Shown: in pieces, positions 10,601 through 25,600 of the stretch
How the letters are laid out: every line of letters begins with the position of its first letter
Position numbering within the stretch: position 1 is the stretch's first letter
Source of the DNA: Tolypothrix brevis GSE-NOS-MK-07-07A
GTDB taxonomy: Bacteria; Cyanobacteriota; Cyanobacteriia; Cyanobacteriales; Nostocaceae
Length of the DNA stretch: 50,022 bases
Reading direction: 5' to 3'
NCBI GenBank assembly: GCA_019358985.1
Contig: JAHHIJ010000042.1
Span: 1-50,022 of the forward strand
Position numbers and translations under genes: made by a program
The notes under the pieces: generated by a model
Told to the model about the DNA's origin: nothing
Seen by the model: only the letters and a program-made list of their open reading frames with translations
Databases searched by the model: none

Positions 10601-13600
10601 TAAGCGATACTCCTTCGGAGTCACTTCGCGATCGCATTACCTATGACCCTTCAATAACTGGTTTTGTCACCGATACGAGTTCGATTGCTTCGTTTAAAGC
10701 AGGATTCAACAACCAAACTGCTGCCAATTTTGTTGATGTATTTGCCCAATTAAACACCGATGGTAGCTTCAACTTCAATCGCACCACATTAGAAGCAATT
10801 TACGGTGGTACAATTCCAGATGGTGCCCATACCTTACGTCTGATTGCATCCGACTCATACGGCAATACTTCAAATGCTTTTAGCTTCACCTTTACTCTAG
10901 ATACCAACATTGCCCAACCCACTTTCAACCTTGATGCAGCTTCAGATTCGGGTACTATTGGCGATAAGAAAACCAAATTCAATACAGTCACGCTAACTGG
11001 ATTAACCGAACCGGGTGCAATCCTAATTTTAGAACAAACAGGTGCAAACGGTGCAACTTCTCCAGTCCTTGGGCAAAATGGTACACCATTGACGGTGACA
11101 GCGGACAACACCGGAAAATACAACTTCACCAATGTTGAATTAACTGCTGGCAATAATACCTTCACCGTTCGTGCTACCGATATTGCAGGCAATACAAGCA
11201 GCTTCTCCACCACAATTTACCGCTTTAGCGCACCCACCGCAATCAACCTGACTCACAATACCGTTGCCGAAAATAGCGCTGTTGGTACGGTAATTGGGGA
11301 ATTAAGCAGTATCGACTCCGACAGTGGGGATACCCATACGTACACCCTAGTTGATAACGCTGGTGGTCGATTCCAGATTGTTGATAACAAACTGCAAGTC
11401 GCAAACAATACATTGCTTGACTTTGAAGCAAATACTCAACATACCGTAATTATCAGAAGCACCGATAAAAACGGCTTGATTTTAGATAAAACCCAAGCGA
11501 TCGCAATTACCAATGTCAACGAAGTTCCAATATTTACGAGTACTCCCAATAACACCACAGTCGAATCTGGCAGTACCTTTACCTACAATATCACGACCAC
11601 AGACCCCGATGCTGGCGATATCCGCACCCTCAACGCAGTTGGATTGCCTACTTGGTTGACATTTACCGACAATGGTAACGGGACTGCAACTATTACCGGA
11701 ATACCGAATCAAAATCAACTTGGTTTATTCAACATTGCCATTACAGCGACCGATGCGGGTGGTTTGAAAGCAACCCAAAATATTATTATTGGCAGTCAAA
11801 TTACCCTCAGCGAACAAACCAACTTCTCACCAAAACGTAATTTCGGGTTAACTATCCCCGTAACACCTTCGATTCTTACCTTCAAAATTGACCCCAGCTT
11901 TGATTTAAGCGATATCAAATTCATCAACGATGCATTTGAAGTTGCCTTAGTCGATGCCAACGGTATTTCCCTCGTCCATGCTATTGGTAAGGGTAGAGAT
12001 GCATTCTTCAACCTCACCGAAGGGGAACCTGTAGGTAATGGTGCGGGTGCTACGTATAATCCTACCACAAAGACGGTTAGCTTGAATTTAACTGGTGTTA
12101 AACCAGGTAGTGCCGAATTAATCTTCCGTTTGGTTAACGACGATAAAGATACCGCAACCAGCCTCAGAATTACCGACTTTGCCCTTGTTGCGGCACCCGC
12201 AGGAACAGTTGCTGCCACTCAGACGCAGTTTGCAACTGAAATTCGTCCGAATGCAGCACCCAACTTCAATGCGCTAGTTGATGTATCAAATAGTCTCGCT
12301 GCTCAATATCAGCGCAGCAGCTTCAATGCTGACACCAAAACCTTGTATGCGGACATTGCTGTACGGAATATCGGTTCCTACAGTGTCGATGTTCCTGTAT
12401 TAGTGGCAGTTAAGAATATATCAGACCCCAGCGTAATTTTACGCAATCCAGATGGCGTTACACCCGATGGGATTCCTTACTATGACTTTACCAGCTTGGT
12501 AGCATCCGGTAAGCTCAACCCGAATGGGGAAAGTGGTTCGCGCTCTTTAGCATTTTACAATCCCAACGGCGTACAATTTACCTACGATGTAGTGGTGCTG
12601 GCACAATTGAATGTCAAGCCGGTGATTGATAGTAAACCTGTTGTTGAGGTAATTGGTGGTCAACAATATCGCTATGATGTTAATGCAACTGACCCGAATG
12701 GTGACAGCGTTACTTACAAACTGCTAACTTCTCCAGAAGGTATGACCATTGAGGAGAATACTGGATTAATTACTTGGAATACATTAAGCAGTAATAAAGG
12801 TAATCAGTCAGTTTTTGTCGAAGTTAGCGATGGTCGAGGTGGTGTAGCAACTCAAAATTACATCTTATCAGTAATTGACACACCGCCGAATCGACCGCCA
12901 ATTTTTACCACAACACCAATAGTTGACGCATATATTAACAAGCTATACAAATACGATGCTGATGCTGTAGACCCAGATGGAGATTACCCGCTATCCTACA
13001 GCTTAATTGTCGGACCCAACGGTATGACAGTTAATCCCAGTACTGGTGTGGTTGAATGGACACCACCACCGGTATTAGTTTTGGGGGATACTGTTTTGGG
13101 ACGGGTTGGCATCCCTGGTGAAAATGATGAGTTTACTTTTAGCGGTACTAAGGGACAGCGCATTTATTTTGACCCACTTCAGTACTCTAGTGACTATTAT
13201 AACTGGCGCTTTGATGTTTATAGTCCCAGTAATATAAAAGTAATTAATGGGGCTGACTTCCGCTGGGATAATAATCAGTTGCTAACTTTAACTGAAGATG
13301 GCAATTACCGCATTGTAGTGGATGCTCAAGGCGATTATGTCGGTAATTATGGCTTTAGCGTCATTGACTCCAACTTAGTACCTGTTGTGCCTATTGACAC
13401 TGTAGTTAAAGGTTCACTCAGTCCCGGTTCAGAGGACGATGTATTCCGCTTTACTGGTAATAAAGGTCAAAAGCTCTACTTTGATGAACTGAGTAAAGAG
13501 GGCAATTTGGATTGGGTAGTCTACAATGCCAGCAATCAAGTAGTTGCATCCAATGGCAACTTTGATGACATGGAAGTAGATTTACTAGCTGATGGGCAGT

Positions 13601-16600
13601 ATATCCTGGCACTGCGTGGCAAGTCGGCTTTTAGCAGTACCGTTGACTACTCGTTTACTATAGTTACTCCGGATATCATTACTAAACCGCTAACATTGGG
13701 CAGCAATGATAATCCTCATATTGTTAGCGGTGCTATTTCCGAGAAGGGTGAACAGGATATTTATACCTTTACAGGTACTGCTGGACAGCAGCTATTCTAT
13801 GATGCTTTGGGTGGCGACTACTTTACTCTCACATTGTACGACCCAACTAATAATATAATTTATAGTGCTGACAATCGCTATGACCGAGGACCCGACAATA
13901 ATTTGACCTTGGGCATGTCTGGCACTTACAAGGTTGTCATCGATGGCAACGGTCCTGATATTGGCAGTTACAAATTCCAGTTTTTAGATAAAGCGGCTGC
14001 ACCTGAGAAAAACCTTGACACAGATATTGTAGGTCAATTCGGAAACGATAGTATAGAATCTCATCTGTACCGCTTCAATATCCCCAGTGGAGGGAAGTAC
14101 GTTTACATCGACGGTCAGACAGGCAGTGGCAATACCTGGTTACTGTATGGTCCAAATGGTGAAAAAGTCAGTAGCAACAGTATAAACTCTGATCGTCGAT
14201 TGACGTTAAAACAAGGGGAGTACCTGCTAGTAATGCAGGGTAATGGCGGCGACCCCAACTACAACGTGCGAGTGGTAACTCCTGAAACACCACAGCCGGA
14301 GGTTATTACTTATGGTGAAACGGTTAGTAAAACTATCACCAAAAAAGGTAGTTACCACACTTACACCTTTGCTGGAGAAGCTGGACAGCAGTTATTTTAC
14401 GATGCTTTGGGTGGGGACTACTTTACCCTCCACTTAATCGACCCCACTGGACAGGAAATTTACTCGGCTGACAATCGCTATGACCGAGGACCCGACTACA
14501 ATTTGACCTTGGGGATGTCTGGCACTTACAAGGTTGTGATTGATGGCGGCGATGATGTAATCGGTAACTACAAATTCCGTTTTCTAAACAAGGCAGATGC
14601 TCAATTAAAAGCCTTGGACACAGATATTATAGGCACAATTGACAACGACGGTATTGGCAGCACTCTCTATCGCTTTAATATCCCCAGTGGAGGGAAGTAC
14701 GTTTACATCGATGGTCAGGTAGGTGGTGGCAATAGCTGGTTACTGTATAGTCCAGATGGTCAATATGTCACTGGCAACAGCATAAACAATGACTGGAGAG
14801 GGACGTTAAAACAAGGGGAATACCTGCTAGTAATGCAGGGTAATGGCAGCAGCGACCCCAACTACAACGTGCGAGTAGTAACTCCTGAAACACCACAGCC
14901 GCAGGTTATTATTTCTGGTGAGACGGTTGACAAAACTATCACCAAAAAAGGTAGTTACCACACTTACACCTTTGCTGGAGAAGCTGGACAGCAGTTATTT
15001 TACGATGCTTTGGGTGGGGACTACTTTACCCTCCACTTAATCGACCCCACTGGACAGGAAATTTACTCGGCTGACAATCGCTATGACCGAGGACCCGACT
15101 ACAATTTGACCTTGGGGATGTCTGGCACTTACAAGGTTGTGATTGATGGCGGCGATGATGTAATCGGTAACTACAAATTCCGTTTTCTAAACAAGGCAGA
15201 TGCTCAATTAAAAGCCTTGGATACAGATATTGTAGGCACAATTGACAACGACGGTATTGGCAGCACTCTCTATCGCTTTAATATCCCCACTGGTAGCAGG
15301 AAAAAAGTCAACCTGGGTGGCACGGTGGGAAGTAGCCCTAACAATTGGATTCTGTATAAATCGAACGGACAGTTAGTTAGTTATGCATCCATCAACGACA
15401 ACCAAGATTTAACGCTGGATCAAGGGGAGTATCTGCTGGTAATGCAGGGTAATGGCGGCAGTGACCCTAACTACCAGGTACAAATTAAGACACTTGAAAC
15501 TACATCGATTTCTCCTTCGACGGGTACTTCTATCTCTTTTGGGCAGGAAGTTAGCGGTAGTATTAATACGGTAGACGGCTCCAAGATTTACACCTTCGTT
15601 GGGACAGCTGGACAGCAGTTGTTCTACGATGCCTTAGGTGGAGATCAATTTGCCGTGCGGATTTACGACCCAACTGGACGCAACTTATTTGGATATTACT
15701 ATGACTATCCTTATAGTATCGATAGTCGCAACGACTACGATAGTAACAATGGGCAACTGGTACTGACTACTAGCGGTACTTACCAGGTTGAGGTAAAAAC
15801 TGAAGGTGAAGGCATTGGTAACTACAAATTCCGGTTGTTAAACAGGGCAGATTCGCTTGCGAAGAATCTAGACACCGACATCACAGGACAGTTCGATAAC
15901 AACAATCTAGGGACGACAGGCTACCGCATCACCATTCCCACGGGTGGAAAGTATGTCTACATCGACGGTCAAGCAGGAGAAAACAATTATTGGTTGCTGT
16001 ACAGTCCAAATGGTCAAAGGGTCACTTACAACAGCATAAACTACGATCAAGAAAGATTTTTAACATCAGGTGAATATTGGCTGCTGATGCAGGGTAATGG
16101 CAGCAGCGACCCCAACTACAATGTGCGAGTGGTGACTTCTGAGACACCACAGCCGGAGGTTATCACTTATGGAGAGACGGTTGACAAGACTATCACCAAA
16201 AAAGGCAGCTACCATACCTATACCTTTGCTGGAGAAGCTGGACAGCAGTTGTTCTACGATGCCTTAGGTGGAGATCATTTTGCCGTGCGGATTTACGACC
16301 CAACCGGACGGGATCTGTTTGGACATGATTATTATGGCAATCCTTATAGTATCGATAGTCGCAACGACTACGATAGTAACAATGGGCAACTGGTACTGAC
16401 TACTAGCGGTACTTACCGGGTTGAGGTAAAAACTGAAGGTGAAGGCATTGGTGACTACAAATTCCGATTGTTAAATAGGGCAGATTCGCTTGCGAAGAAT
16501 CTAGACACCGACATCACAGGACAGTTCGATAACAACAATCTAGGGACGACAGGCTACCGCATCACCATTCCCACGGGTGGAAAGTATGTCTACATCGACG

Positions 16601-19600
16601 GTCAAGCAGGAGAAAACAATTATTGGTTGCTGTACAGTCCAAATGGTCAAAGGGTCACTTACAACAGCATAAACTACGATCAAGAAAGATTTTTAACATC
16701 AGGTGAATATTGGCTGCTGATGCAGGGTAATGGCAGCAGCGACCCCAACTACAATGTGCGAGTGGTGACTTCTGAGACACCACAGCCGGAGGTTATCACT
16801 TATGGAGAGACGGTTGACAAGACTATCACCAAAAAAGGCAGCTACCATACCTATACCTTTGCTGGAGAAGCTGGACAGCAGTTGTTCTACGATGCCTTAG
16901 GTGGAGATCATTTTGCCGTGCGGATTTACGACCCAACCGGACGGGATCTGTTTGGACATGATTATTATGGCAATCCTTATAGTATCGATAGTCGCAACGA
17001 CTACGATAGTAACAATGGGCAACTGGTACTGACTACTAGCGGTACTTACCGGGTTGAGGTAAAAACTGAAGGTGAAGGCATTGGTGACTACAAATTCCGA
17101 TTGTTAAATAGGGCAGATTCGCTTGCGAAGAATCTAGACACCGACATCACAGGACAGTTCGATAACAACAATCTAGGGACGACAGGCTACCGCATCACCA
17201 TTCCCACGGGTGGAAAGTATGTCTACATCGACGGTCAAGCAGGAGAAAACAATTATTGGTTGCTGTACAGTCCAAATGGTCAAAGGGTCACTTACAACAG
17301 CATAAACTACGATCAAGAAAGATTTTTAACATCAGGTGAATATTGGCTGCTGATGCAGGGTAATGGCAGCAGCGACCCCAACTACAATGTGCGAGTGGTG
17401 ACTTCTGAGACACCACAGCCGGAGGTTATCACTTATGGAGAGACGGTTGACAAGACTATCACCAAAAAAGGCAGCTACCACACCTATACTTTCGCTGGAG
17501 AAGCTGGACAGCAGTTGTTCTACGATGCCTTAGGTGGTGACGAGTTCGACCTCCGTATTTACGACCCAACCGGACGGAATCTGTTTGGACATGATTATTA
17601 CGGCAATCCTTATGGTGTTGATAGCCGCAACGACTACGATAGCAACGATGGGCAACTGGTACTGACTACTAGCGGTACTTACCAGGTTGAGGTGAAGACT
17701 AGAGGTGAGGGCATTGGTGACTACAAATTCCGGTTGTTAGAAAAAACTTCTGCTATCCCTACCATTACCTTCAATACTGACTACATTGGTAGCTTTGACA
17801 ACAACGGGGCTGGAGCCAAGCTTTTCCGCTTCTTGGCTACGACGGGACAGCATTTCTACTTAGATACCGTAACTGACCAGAACCATTACACCTGGACACT
17901 CTACACTCCCAACGGTCAGACAATTAACAGTGCTACCGTGCAAAATGGGTATCTCAGCGGCTATAAATTTGATGTGGCTGTTACGGGTGAATACTTACTT
18001 TCAGTTCAAGGATTCGCTGCTGACCCCTCCAATCAACAGAAGTACAAGTTTAATCTGGTCACTCCTGCTTCTAGCAACCAACCTCTGATATTAGGAAGTA
18101 CTGTCAACGGTTCTCTAACAACGGGAGGACAGGAAAATACCTACACTTTCATTGGTGTTACAGGTCAAAAGTTGTTCTTTGACGCTTTAGCGGGTGAGGG
18201 GAACCTGAAAGCGCAATTATATAGTCCCAGTAACGCGCTGGTTTTTGAGCAAACCACCAACAGCGATAAGTCACCATTCACTTTAAGCGAGTCAGGTAGT
18301 TATCGCTTGGTTATTAGTGGGGAACAACCTGCAAACAAAGGCAACTATAGCTTTATTTTAAGCGATCGCTCAACTGCACCCACCATCCAAATCGGAACTC
18401 CCATATCTGGTAATCTAAATCCTGGTAACAAAGTTAACCTTTATCAATTCACAGCCAACTCCGGACAAAGCCTCAAATTTGACCTGGATGCTGACACTTG
18501 GAGTGGGGCAAACTGGATTCTCTACGACCCCAGCAGCACGATTTTCAAAGCCCCTGATGCCAACATTCCTGATTTCAATGTCACATTCGGTGCTAGTGGT
18601 TTGTATACCTTAGCGTTAGCGAAGCTCGCCGTAGGCATCGCCGGCAATAGTGACACCAGAGTTGATTATAGCTTCAAAGTTACTGATACCTCCGTCAATC
18701 CTGTTACCAACACCGGACTAAGTGCTGTGCAAAGTGGCAGATTAAATGCCGGTCAGGTGATTGACTATAACTTCACCGCTACCGCAGGTACATTAATTCT
18801 GCTTGATAGTCAAGACAGCAGCAACTCAGAAATTAGGAACAGACTTATAAACCCTGATGGCACTTTAGTCTTCACGGATAGCGATAGTAGGTACGACACT
18901 GCACCAATTTTATTAGAGCAGACTGGCAACTACAAACTACAAACGTTTGGTTACTACGACAGCACCGCTGGTGACTATAAATTCAACTTGCTAGAACTGC
19001 CTAGAAGCTTTAGGTCGCCAAATCTCAATTATTTGGAAATTGGTAGCGTTGTCTCAGGCAATTTGAATGCCCTACAAGACAAAGCTTACACCTTTGATGG
19101 CGTACATGGACAGAAATTTATGTTCAACGCCATGATTGGTGAAAATGTCAGGGCTTCTTTATATGACCCAAATGGTAATAACATCTTCTCTACAAGCAAC
19201 TTTCAGTGGAATGGGGATAGCGGACTATTTACTTTAACCACTGATGGGCTTTATTATCTGGTTATTGCCAATGACGAAGCTGCTAGCCGCAATTACTCCT
19301 TCCAACTGTTAGATACAACTGTTGCACCGGATATTACCTACAGCTTGCCAAAAGCTGGTTCCTTGGACAACGGACAGCAAAGCCAATTCTTCAAACTACA
19401 AGCCAAAGTAGGCGATCGCCTCTACTTTGACAGTCTAACCGACAATATCCCCGATGGAAACTACCGCTGGAAGCTGTTTGATCCTGGCAATAATCAACTC
19501 TTCGATACCGAACAGCGCTACGATACAGAAATCGTCATCGGAGAAACTGGGGAGTACTATCTTTACATTCAAGGTGGCTCTGGTACTGATAAAGTTGACT

Positions 19601-22600
19601 ATAACTTTAGGGTCTTACGTCACGAAAAAGTAATAGGTGATGTAGTTACACCCGGTACTGGAGAAAATACTAGCAATAGTGGTGAAGGACAAGGACTGTT
19701 TAACGTCAAGCTGTCTGTCAAAGATACTAAAGGTGCCAGCACAGTTCAAGACTTTAATCTGAAACTTTTGCCCGATCCAGACAACGGCAATCCAGTTATT
19801 ATTACTACTCCCAAGACTCGCTTTGCCCTTGCTGACAAAGTTTATCAGTACAAACTTCAGAGTGTAGACCCAGATGGCGACAAACTTACCTATCGCTTGC
19901 TAGATGCACCATTAGGAGCGTTAATCGATAGTGATACCGGGGAACTGCTGTGGTTCCCAGAATCTACTGTCACTACTGGTAGTCAAGTTAACTTTCAAGT
20001 AGAAGTAAATGACCGCCGTGGTGGTAAAGATATTCAGTCCTTTGCAGTTGATGTTTACAATAATTTAGGCAAAATCCAAGGTGCAGTCTTTGATGACCTT
20101 AACAGCAATGGTTTACTTGACTCGAAGCTAGTTAAGGGAGATAACCCAGCAATTGTATTTGCCATTGATGTTTCTGGCAGTACCGCAGCACCATTCTTTG
20201 GTGAAGAGGGTAACAAGACTACGAAGACCGTTCTGGATGCCCAGATTGCCGCTGCTAATGCCATGATAGATGCAGTTGTTGCCTCTGGTGGAGGCTCACG
20301 CATTAAATTCGGCATCATCCCCCACAAATTCAATGCTGTCATCCAAGATATGGATTTGGCAACAGAGGGACTGCAAATCTATACCACTGCCAATGCAGAT
20401 ACGAACGGCAACGGCATTGCAGATATCCGGGAAATCTTATCTAGTTACCGTCCTGATGGCAGCAACAACTTTACTACTGCCCTACAAACGATTGACAGCT
20501 TATTTGATGCCTTACCTGGAACTCCCAATCTCATCTTCATGTCGGATGGTTACGGTCCTCTCAACCCAACTATTGCCAATCAAGTGGTAACAGACATCAA
20601 GGCAAAAGGTGGTAACGTTACAGCATTTGGTGTTGGCTTATACTCAACAATCGAAACGATTCAAAAGATTGACTCAAATGCCGAACGAATTACCGATTTT
20701 GAAAAGCTAATTGACGTTTTCTCCGGCTTTGATGACCGCTATGCCTTAGAACCATTTAAGGAAAATGTTACTGTTTACCTCGACCTAAATAATAACCAAA
20801 TTCTGGATCAGGGTGAACCAAATCAACTAACCAAGAAAGATACTTCGACATCAACTTTAGGTAAAAACAGATATTACTACACCTTTGACGACTTACTGCC
20901 CGGTACTTACACCATAAGGACAGTAGTCCCCAGCGGTTACACCCTCACCACCCCGACAAGCGGTGCTAAAGTTGACACGATTACAGTTAATGGAGAAGAC
21001 TTTATTCACCTTGCTGGTCTAGGTAAAGTCAGCGAACCAGTTAATGTTGACCCAGTATTTGTTACCACACCAGATAAGTTCAAGGTAAGAGCTGGAGAAA
21101 ACTTAATTTACCGTGCGATCGCAACTGATGGCAATGCTGACTCATTAAATTATGACTTAATACTGGCTCCACCCGGTATGACTGTAGATAAAACCACAGG
21201 TACAGTCGTTTGGTCTCCCAGTAAGCAAATTATCGAACAGTATTATGCAGAACTAAAAGCAGAAAGAGAACGTCTTACAGCACTTGGTCGGGGAGAGTTT
21301 GCACGTAACACCGTTGAATTAAATGTTGGGTTGCGGGTACGTGACGGCAAAGGTGGACAAGCACTGCAATATATCAATATAGAACTACTTCCTGATAATA
21401 TTGCACCCGTATTCACATCGGTGTCCAAAAATAATAAAGCGCAGGTAGATAAAACTTTCCGTTACCAAGCAACTGCGCTAAATACTGATGGCGATGTCCT
21501 AGTTTATTCCGAAGGGGATAGGGCACTTGATGGTCTATCCGTTACTAACACTGGTTTAGTTACCTGGACTCCCAATAGCACCCAACTCGGCAATCAAGAA
21601 TTTACCATCAAAGTAACCGATGGTAAGGGTGGAGAAGCATTACAACGAGTAAGTGTGGTTGTTGGTGCTAATTTACCAAATACTGCACCGGACATTACCT
21701 CTACTCCCCGTACTGTTGTAAGGCAGGGCAACACCTACCTATATAAAGTCGAAGCAAACGATGTTGATGGTGATGTTCTCACATACAGCTTGGCTAGCAA
21801 ACCAACTGGTATGGACATTACCCAAGATGGTGTTATTTCTTGGACACCCACCGCAGCACAATTTGGTAATTACACACTCAGTGTAGATGTCTCTGATGGT
21901 ACTTTAACCACCACCCAAGACTTTACACTCAACGTCACCAATTTTGCTCCAAATTACGCACCAACTATCACATCAACTCCCAACTTAATTACCAATTTAG
22001 AACGAACATACGAGTATAACTTAATAGGTACTGACCCTGATAATGACTTGTTGCTGTGGAGTATTGATAGCGCACCTGAAGGTATGGTGATTGATGCAAC
22101 AACTGGGGCACTGAGATGGCAACCGTCAGCGACACAAATTGGTGAACATACAGTAGCAGTCAAATTAACCGATGCTTACGGTGCTTACACTGCTCAAGAA
22201 TTCACTCTCACAGTACGTGGAATTAATACACCACCTGCGATTGTTTCTAATCCTGTAACAAGTGCTGCTCAAAATCAAGTTTATACTTATAACGTCGTTG
22301 CCACTGACATCGAAAACGATGAAGTTACCTATAGTTTAGGTCGTCGTCCAGTGGGAATGACTATTTCGGATGAGGGTAAAGTTGAGTGGAAACCGACTTC
22401 GAGTCAAATTGGTTCGCAAACAGTTGAGGTGATAGCACGCGATAGTCAGGGTGCGACTTCGACACAAAGCTTTACTATTGAGGTGGGTACGACTGCGATA
22501 AATAATGCCCCCAGTATCACTTCGACACCCAAGTTTGTTGCATCGGTTGGTAGTCCTTATCAGTATCAAGTTGTTGCAACTGACCCAGATACTGGTGATA

Positions 22601-25600
22601 CTTTAACTTATCAAATATTATCCAAACCATCGGGTGTCGATGTTCAAATTAACCCCACCACTGGTTTATTAACCTGGGATAATCCAACTTCTGGACAATA
22701 TCAAATCGTAGTTGGTGCTGTTGATACTGCTGGTTTGGGCGCCGCACAAGGATTTATTCTCACAGCACGCAATAATTCTAACCCCGTAATTAATTCGACT
22801 GCCCCAAGTACTGTAACACCTGGTAGTATATATGCTTACGATGTCAAAGCAACTGATGCTGATGGTGATAATCTAACCTACAATCTAGACTCAACATCTT
22901 TGGGTAAAGGAATAACTGTTGATACGCTAGGTCGGTTAAGATGGAATCCTGCCATCAGTAATGTTGGGAATCATGCGATTAATGTAACGGTGAATGATGG
23001 TAATGGTGGTAGCGCAACTCAAACAATTAATCTAAATGTCGCGCCTGATACCGAAGCACCTATTGTACGATTAATTGCGCTTAATAATACAGCCAACTTG
23101 GGCGATACTATCACTTTCCAAGCACGAGCAACCGATAATATTAAAGTTGCTGGCTTGCAATTGTTGGTAAATGGTATTTCCTTCGTGTTGGATGCAAACG
23201 GAATTGGTACGGTTAAGGCAACTACTGCGGGAACTATGAGGGGTGTTGCCAAGGCTACCGATACTGCTGGCAATATCGGACAAGCTACATTTGATGTGTT
23301 GGTAGTTGACCCAGCTGAAGTCGGTGCGCCGAATGTTAGCTTTAAGCTCGAAGGTGTTAACGATGGCGATTTTGTCAAAGCATCAACTTCTATAAGGGCA
23401 ACTATTAGCGATGATGGTAGTTTAGATTACTATCGCTTGTTGGTTGCACCCATCGATGGGGGCGAGTTTAGGGAAATATGGCGCAACGATAACCCAACTG
23501 CTATCAATGATGGGTTGTTGGGTGAGAATTACAAGTTTGACCCCTCTTTGCTGCAAAACGACTCGTATATTGTGCGGTTGGAAGTTGCCGATAATGGCGG
23601 TCACATTAGTTACTCGGAGCAAACTGTTGAAGTTGCGGGCGATTTGAAGCTTGGTAACTTTAGGTTGTCGTTTACCGACCTTACAGTTCCCGTTACTGAT
23701 ATACCCATTAACCTCACCCGTACTTACGATACTCTCACATCTAATACTACCGATGACTTTGGTTATGGTTGGCGGATGGAGTTTAGGGATACCGACTTGC
23801 GGACAAGCGTTGGTAACAAGAGTGAAGAAGATGAAATTTTGGGATACCAACGTGCATTTAAGGATGGAACGAAGGTTTATATTACCCTGCCTGGTGGGAA
23901 GCGGGAAGCATTTACCTTCAAGCCTACTCCAGACAGGATATTTAAGATTGCTGCTGGTTTCGCAGGTTCTAACGATTCTCTCGTTTATAATCCCTCGTTT
24001 GTAGGTGATAAAGGTGTAACTAGTACGCTGACTGTAAAAGATGCAAGGATTCTTCATCGGGCTGATAGTAGTGAGTATGTAGGTTTGAATGCTGGTTTAC
24101 CATATAATCCAGCAGACGTTAATTTTGGTGGTATCTACGTATTAACCACTAAGGAAGGAACTGTTTATGAAATTGATGCTGCAACTGGTGATTTGTTAAC
24201 CGTTACAGATACTTTCGGCAATAAGCTTACCTATACTGATGCAGAAATTTCGAGTTCGACGGGTCAGAAAATTACGTTTGCAAGGGATACTCAAAACCGA
24301 ATTACTGCGGTCTCTGACCCTATGGGTTATCTCATCAAGTACGGTTACGACGACAAAGGAAATTTAGTTAGCGTTACCGATCGTGAGAATAATGTAACTC
24401 GCATGGAGTATAACCAAGAGCGTTCTCATTACCTTGACAAAATCATTGACCCACTAGGCAGAACTGGGGTAAGGAATGAGTATGGTGAAGATGGTCGATT
24501 GAAGAAAATCGTTGATGTCAACGGTAAACCCGTAGAGATGACCTACGACCCTGACGCAAAAGAACAAAAAGTTACCGATCAGTTAGGTTATGTTACCACT
24601 TATGTTTACGATGCTCGCGGTAATGTTATCACTGAAATCGATGCTGAAGGACAAATTACTAAACGCAGGTTTAACGATGACAACTATATCCTAGAAAAAA
24701 CAGTTATTTCAGACCGCTCCGGAGTTGCTGGTTTTACCAAGAAATATAGCTACGACAACTTTGGTAATATGCTGACGGAGGAAGACCCACTAGGTAACGT
24801 CACTTATTATACCTATGGTCAGTACAGTCGGCTTTTAAATGAGGTCGATCCTTTGGGGAATACTACCACTTACACTTATTCTCCCAAAGGCAAATTACGG
24901 TCAATGACCGACGCATCTGGAAATGTTACTAAGTATAATTATGATTTGAAGGGGAATGTAACTGAAATAGTCGATGTCAATGGCAATAAAACAGGGTTTA
25001 GATACGATGCGATTGGTAATATCGCTAGTGCAATAGATGCTAATGGCAATGAAATTACCTACACTTATGATGCTAATGGCAAGCGTTGGAACGAAACTCA
25101 AACTGTCACTACATCTTCAGGACTACAGCAGATAGTAACTGAGCTTATTTACGACCGAGAAGGTCGGGTTAAATCGATTAAAGACCCAGAAAACAATATT
25201 ACAAAATACGAATACGATGACAATGGAAATCAGATTGCCGTTATTAATTCTCGACTGAATAAAACGGAATATCGCTACTCGGAAAAAGGTCAGCTAGTTG
25301 AAATAATTGATCCTGACAATACGCCAAATAACCCTCTTGATAATACTCGAACGATTACTATTTATGATGAAGGGGGTCGGAGTCGAGCAACCATTGACCA
25401 AAATGGAAAAGTTACCCATTATGAATACGATGCATTAGGGAGGGTAACTGGAATTATTTATCCATCGTCAACAGAAAATACTCTTGCACAATTAATTGCT
25501 ACTGTTGCACCTGGTCAAACATTTGATTCAATAGATTGGACTAAAATTGTATATCCTAAAGAGACACCAGCTTACTTAATAAATCTCCCCAAAACTAGTA

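Larger units (their letters stand above)
13075..19635 (+). repeat. PPC-like beta-sandwich repeats within the giant gene
   Basis: A long series of ~100-residue units with the pattern GxxxxGSL or GxxxTITKKGSYHTYTF, AGQQLFYDAL, DPTG, LTLxxSGTYKVVID and GNYKFRLL. This resembles pre-peptidase C-terminal (PPC) domains, here used as tandem spacers. Pairs of units make up ~200-residue repeats (603 or 633 nt). The assignment rests on the motif pattern only. Confidence 0.65.

Noticed and set aside
13075-19635. Regular repeats suggesting a CRISPR array or satellite
   Set aside because: The repeats are ~600 nt, fully translated in one frame and encode PPC-like beta domains; there are no short repeats with unique spacers.
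23422-24057. 211-codon minus-strand frame within the giant gene
   Set aside because: It lies wholly opposite the coding strand of the pre-Rhs and Rhs region, whose plus-strand frame is clearly protein-coding.
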